This document shows positions 61,467 through 64,000 of a stretch of DNA of 64,000 bases, piece by piece. The DNA comes from Streptomyces sp. LaPpAH-108 (GTDB lineage: Bacteria; Actinomycetota; Actinomycetes; Streptomycetales; Streptomycetaceae). Numbering within the stretch: the stretch's first letter is position 1; each line of letters starts with the position of its first letter. The stretch is taken from NCBI RefSeq assembly GCF_000373625.1, contig NZ_KB891988.1, positions 248,001-312,000 on the forward strand, read 5' to 3'. The notes under the pieces are model-generated. The model was not told the origin of the DNA. It ran no database searches and saw nothing but the letters and a program-made list of their open reading frames with translations. The translations under genes were made by a program, and so were the position numbers.

Positions 61467-63077
61467 TCAGCGGCCCAGTGCGCGCCGTCCGCGTCCCTGG
61501 GAGACCACCGGCAGGTTCTTCGACGGCGCCTGCCCCCGGGTGTCCTCCTCGATCCGCAGCGCGAGCGCCGGGCAGCGCCGCACCGCGCGCAACGCCTTCG
61601 CCTCCGCGTAGCGCGGCACCGAGGCCTGGGCGACGGTCGGGAAGCCGTCCGCGCCCAGCTCGAAGACCTCCGGGAGGATGTCCGCGCACAGCCCGTGGCC
61701 CCGGCACAGCGTCCAGTCCACGTAGATCTTCTGGCGGCTGCCACCGGCGTCCTCGGGCTCTCCGCCGCCCGGGATGCCCGTAGGCATCTTGCCGCCCTCG
61801 AAGAGCGGCAGGACGCCCTCCACGGGCCGTCCGCAGCCGTTGCCGAGGACATGGGCGGCGAGGTCGTCCGTGAACGCCTTGATGGTCGACTCCAGGAACA
61901 TCGCGGAGCCGTCGGGGTGCGAGCACGCCCCGCGCCGCTTCACGCTCTTGGCGACCTGCTTCAGCGCCTCCAGGGCGGCCGGGCCGCCGCCGTTGATGAT
62001 GTCCTCCATGCCGCGCGCGGCGGCGGGCAGACCGAGGTAGCAGGGCCCGCACTGACCGGCGCTCTCCTCGGCCAGCCACTGCGCCACCCGCAGCGACTCG
62101 CCCAGCGGGCAGGTCTCCTGACTGATCGGCAGGATCGCGCCCGCGCCGAGCGCGCCGCCCACCGCGTCCAGCGAGTTGCGGGAGACGATCGCCTCGTTCA
62201 CGGTCGCCGCGTCGATCCACTTGCCGTGATAGCCGCCGGTCAGGACGCCCTGCGGGACCGGCGGGGCACCGGCCAGCTGGAGGACGTAGCGCAGCGGCAC
62301 ACCCGTCGGCACCTCGATGACCATGGGCCGCGCGACCGCGCCGGAGACCGTCAGCATGACGGTGCCCGGCTCGTCGTACAGGCCGGTGTTGCCGTAGCGC
62401 TCGGGGCCGATGCGGGCGGCGATGGCCAGCTGGGCGAACGTCTCGGCGTTCGACAGCAGCGTGGGCGCGCCGCCGACGCCGCTCTGCGAGGCGCTGACCT
62501 TGCGGCCGGGCGGGATCGCCGGGCCGCCGTCCACCGAGCGGATCAGGGAGGCGGCGGCGCCGGTGACCATGCGCACCGGGTTGCGCTGCACCCAGGCGCG
62601 CAGGGCGGAGCGGCGGCTGTTGCTCAGGCCGCGTTCGGCGAGCGCGGCCTCCATGGAGCGCTGCGTGGACTCACGGGTCACGCCGATCACCAGCGTGCGC
62701 GCGCCCATCGCCTCGGCGCACAGCAGCGCGCCGTCCAGGATGAGGTGTGGGGCACGGTTGATGAGCACCGTGTCCTTGCGGCAGGCCGGTTCGTCCTCGC
62801 TGCCGTTGACGACGACGACCGGCCGTACGCCCTTCTTGATCGCCGATTCGGCGACCGAGCGGAGTTTCTTGTGGAAGGGGAAGCCCGCGCCGCCGCGGCC
62901 CTTGAGGTTGATGCTCTCGGCCAGCTGCGCGAGCTGCTCGCCGCCGAGCGGGTCGAGCGGCCCGTGCACCTTGAGATGCATGGGCAGGTCGAGCCGCTCC
63001 ACAAGGTCGAAGCCCGACGTGAGCTGGGGAAGCCCGACCACGCGGACTTCGGGGACGTCGGGCAGGGCCTCGTTCAC
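61467..63077 (-). CDS. NuoF-like flavoprotein fused to ferredoxin
   Basis: 536 aa. Residues 55-410 resemble the FMN and iron-sulfur subunit of complex I and hydrogenase diaphorases: KGRGGAGFP (59-67), VVNGSEDEPACRKD (90-102), cluster ligands Cys343-x2-Cys346 (GQCGPC) and Cys385, with Cys323 a possible fourth. Residues 450-510 are a small ferredoxin (Cys458, Cys464, Cys502; the CRGHGLC and RRCP pattern of actinobacterial one-cluster ferredoxins). It should pass electrons from NAD(P)H to a cluster carrier. GTG 63077 overlaps the stop of the upstream membrane gene by 4 bases, so the two proteins probably work as one system. Confidence 0.88.
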   Translation of the reverse strand: MNEALPDVPEVRVVGLPQLTSGFDLVERLDLPMHLKVHGPLDPLGGEQLAQLAESINLKGRGGAGFPFHKKLRSVAESAIKKGVRPVVVVNGSEDEPACRKDTVLINRAPHLILDGALLCAEAMGARTLVIGVTRESTQRSMEAALAERGLSNSRRSALRAWVQRNPVRMVTGAAASLIRSVDGGPAIPPGRKVSASQSGVGGAPTLLSNAETFAQLAIAARIGPERYGNTGLYDEPGTVMLTVSGAVARPMVIEVPTGVPLRYVLQLAGAPPVPQGVLTGGYHGKWIDAATVNEAIVSRNSLDAVGGALGAGAILPISQETCPLGESLRVAQWLAEESAGQCGPCYLGLPAAARGMEDIINGGGPAALEALKQVAKSVKRRGACSHPDGSAMFLESTIKAFTDDLAAHVLGNGCGRPVEGVLPLFEGGKMPTGIPGGGEPEDAGGSRQKIYVDWTLCRGHGLCADILPEVFELGADGFPTVAQASVPRYAEAKALRAVRRCPALALRIEEDTRGQAPSKNLPVVSQGRGRRALGR

Positions 63078-64000
63078 CTATAGCCTCCGGAGGGCATGTT
63101 CCAAGGTTCGCCCGAACCCGGCGCGTCGAAGGAGGCACCGGGGGTTGGTTCGGTGGCGGGACCACTGTTGAACGTTTCGGACGAGTTGTACGTGCCGTAC
63201 CGGGCGTTCGTCTCACCCGTGTTGCGCACATCACCCGCGCCACCGCCCGGCGTGCCCGGATTGCCATAGACGGGGATGGAGTATCCGGTGTCCTGGAGCG
63301 GGTCGTAGGCCGACGGCGGGGCCTCGCCCACGGGCGGCGGGGACGGGACCGGCCAGCTCGGGGCGGACGGATCGTTCACGCGCGGCATGGCCTCCGTGGG
63401 GCGCATGTCCATCGGGGCGTCGGGGCGACCGCCGGGGTACGGCGGCTGCGGGGGAGAGGCCGTGCGGTACGCGGCGGCGAATCCGGCGCCTCCCGTACCC
63501 GCGGCCGGGGACTGGTACAGACCACCGGAACCGGCGCCCGGGCCTCCGCCGCCACGTCGCGGCTCACGGTCCTTGACGCCGGACTCGGCGACCCGGTTGC
63601 GGCTGGCCTCCAGCTGCTCCATGCCGGGCCGGTTGGAGTTGCCGAGCATCGCCATGACGCGGTCGGAGAGCTTGCGCTTGACCGGGCGCGGCGCGGCGCG
63701 CAGCGCGAGGGCGGCCATCACGCCGAGCAGGGAGAGGCCGTAGAGGATGGTGAAGATCGGCTTGGCCGCGCGACCCGCGTAGAGGCCGTGGACCAGGGCC
63801 GCGCACCACGCCGGGTAGGCGAGCATGTGCATCGCGCGCCAGCGGGCGGCAACCGGGGCCGGGGTGGCGAAGTTGCTGCGCAGGGCGCCGGTGACGCCCA
63901 CGAAGATCATGAGCAGTCCGGCCAGGGAGCCGAGGCCGATCAGCCCGCCGCTGCCGGTGAAACCGAGCGAGAACGGGATGAGCGCGGCGATCACCACGGT
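63074..64000 (-). CDS. Heme/ferric-reductase-like membrane protein, 5' end outside window
   Basis: At least 308 residues are visible. The first part has several helices (LIPFSLGFTG, LGSLAGLLMIFVGVTGAL, MHMLAYPAWCAALVHGLYAG, IFTILYGLSLLGVMAALAL) with two histidines in MHMLAYPAWCAALVHG placed as heme ligands of ferric-reductase-like transmembrane domains. The remaining 190 residues are a Pro/Gly/Tyr-rich cytoplasmic tail. The frame is open to the window edge. It is co-transcribed and overlapping with the flavoprotein, a likely electron donor. Confidence 0.8.
   Translation of the reverse strand, partial: TVVIAALIPFSLGFTGSGGLIGLGSLAGLLMIFVGVTGALRSNFATPAPVAARWRAMHMLAYPAWCAALVHGLYAGRAAKPIFTILYGLSLLGVMAALALRAAPRPVKRKLSDRVMAMLGNSNRPGMEQLEASRNRVAESGVKDREPRRGGGGPGAGSGGLYQSPAAGTGGAGFAAAYRTASPPQPPYPGGRPDAPMDMRPTEAMPRVNDPSAPSWPVPSPPPVGEAPPSAYDPLQDTGYSIPVYGNPGTPGGGAGDVRNTGETNARYGTYNSSETFNSGPATEPTPGASFDAPGSGEPWNMPSGGYR

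Overview
The window reads as the chromosome of a Streptomyces. G+C is very high, with strong third-position GC that throws long antisense shadow ORFs. GTG starts are common and many starts look leaderless. Typical streptomycete genes are present: two clpP genes followed by clpX, mreBCD-pbp2-rodA, a very long RNase E/G, and LCP-like, SpoIIE-phosphatase and MmyB-type regulator genes. No phage, insertion sequence or CRISPR array was seen. I assign the genus from gene content and style, not from a marker gene.

Layout. 1-922 is the start of an amino-acid permease that runs off the left edge. 1170-4487 holds rpiB, a Nei-type DNA glycosylase, a SpoIIE-type phosphatase and an HD protein. 4484-5743 is a convergent acyltransferase. 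6230-6791 has a tiny membrane protein, tRNA-Gly(TCC) and tRNA-Pro(TGG). 6969-11474 is the protein quality-control block tig, clpP1, clpP2, clpX. 11556-18017 holds a proline-rich membrane protein, valS, folC, a DUF4233 gene and ndk. 18343-24760 is the cell-elongation cluster mreB, mreC, mreD, pbp2, rodA. 25072-28631 holds a CYTH-CHAD protein and a TIGR03960 radical SAM protein. 28726-35327 is an accessory islet: a hypothetical protein, a restriction endonuclease-TerD fusion, a DUF805 protein, a hydrolase and two membrane proteins, one internally repetitive. 35332-44957 holds the TIGR03936 partner, RNase E/G, a two-gene nucleotidyltransferase and glycerol-1-phosphate-dehydrogenase-like pair, then rplU-rpmA-obgE. 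45101-50177 holds galE, an L,D-transpeptidase-like lipoprotein, proB, a hypothetical protein and proA. 50271-57710 holds two motif-sharing membrane proteins, an M48 protease, two 54-residue membrane peptides, nadD, an LCP/LytR_C protein, rsfS and a histidine phosphatase. 57795-61337 has three identical tRNA-Ala(GGC) genes around an HTH regulator/MFS pair and two zinc-ribbon proteins. 61467-64000 is a NuoF-like/ferredoxin flavoprotein with a membrane partner that runs off the right edge.

How it fits together. The backbone (rpiB, nei, tig, clpP1P2, clpX, valS, folC, DUF4233, ndk, rne, rplU, rpmA, obg, proB, proA, nadD, rsfS, phosphatase) follows, as I recall it, the conserved gene order also seen in Mycobacterium. 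The departures from that order are therefore the places to look for lineage-specific biology: mre-rodA between ndk and rne, the islet between the two radical-SAM-linked genes, the pair between rne and rplU, and the tRNA-Ala interval. Regulatory signals seen directly include a ClgR-type operator before clpP1, good -35/-10 promoters before tig, ndk and rplU, and a repeated TANNNT-N6/7-start arrangement indicating leaderless mRNAs for valS, folC, the CYTH-CHAD gene, proA and two membrane-protein genes. Strong hairpins close most transcription units.
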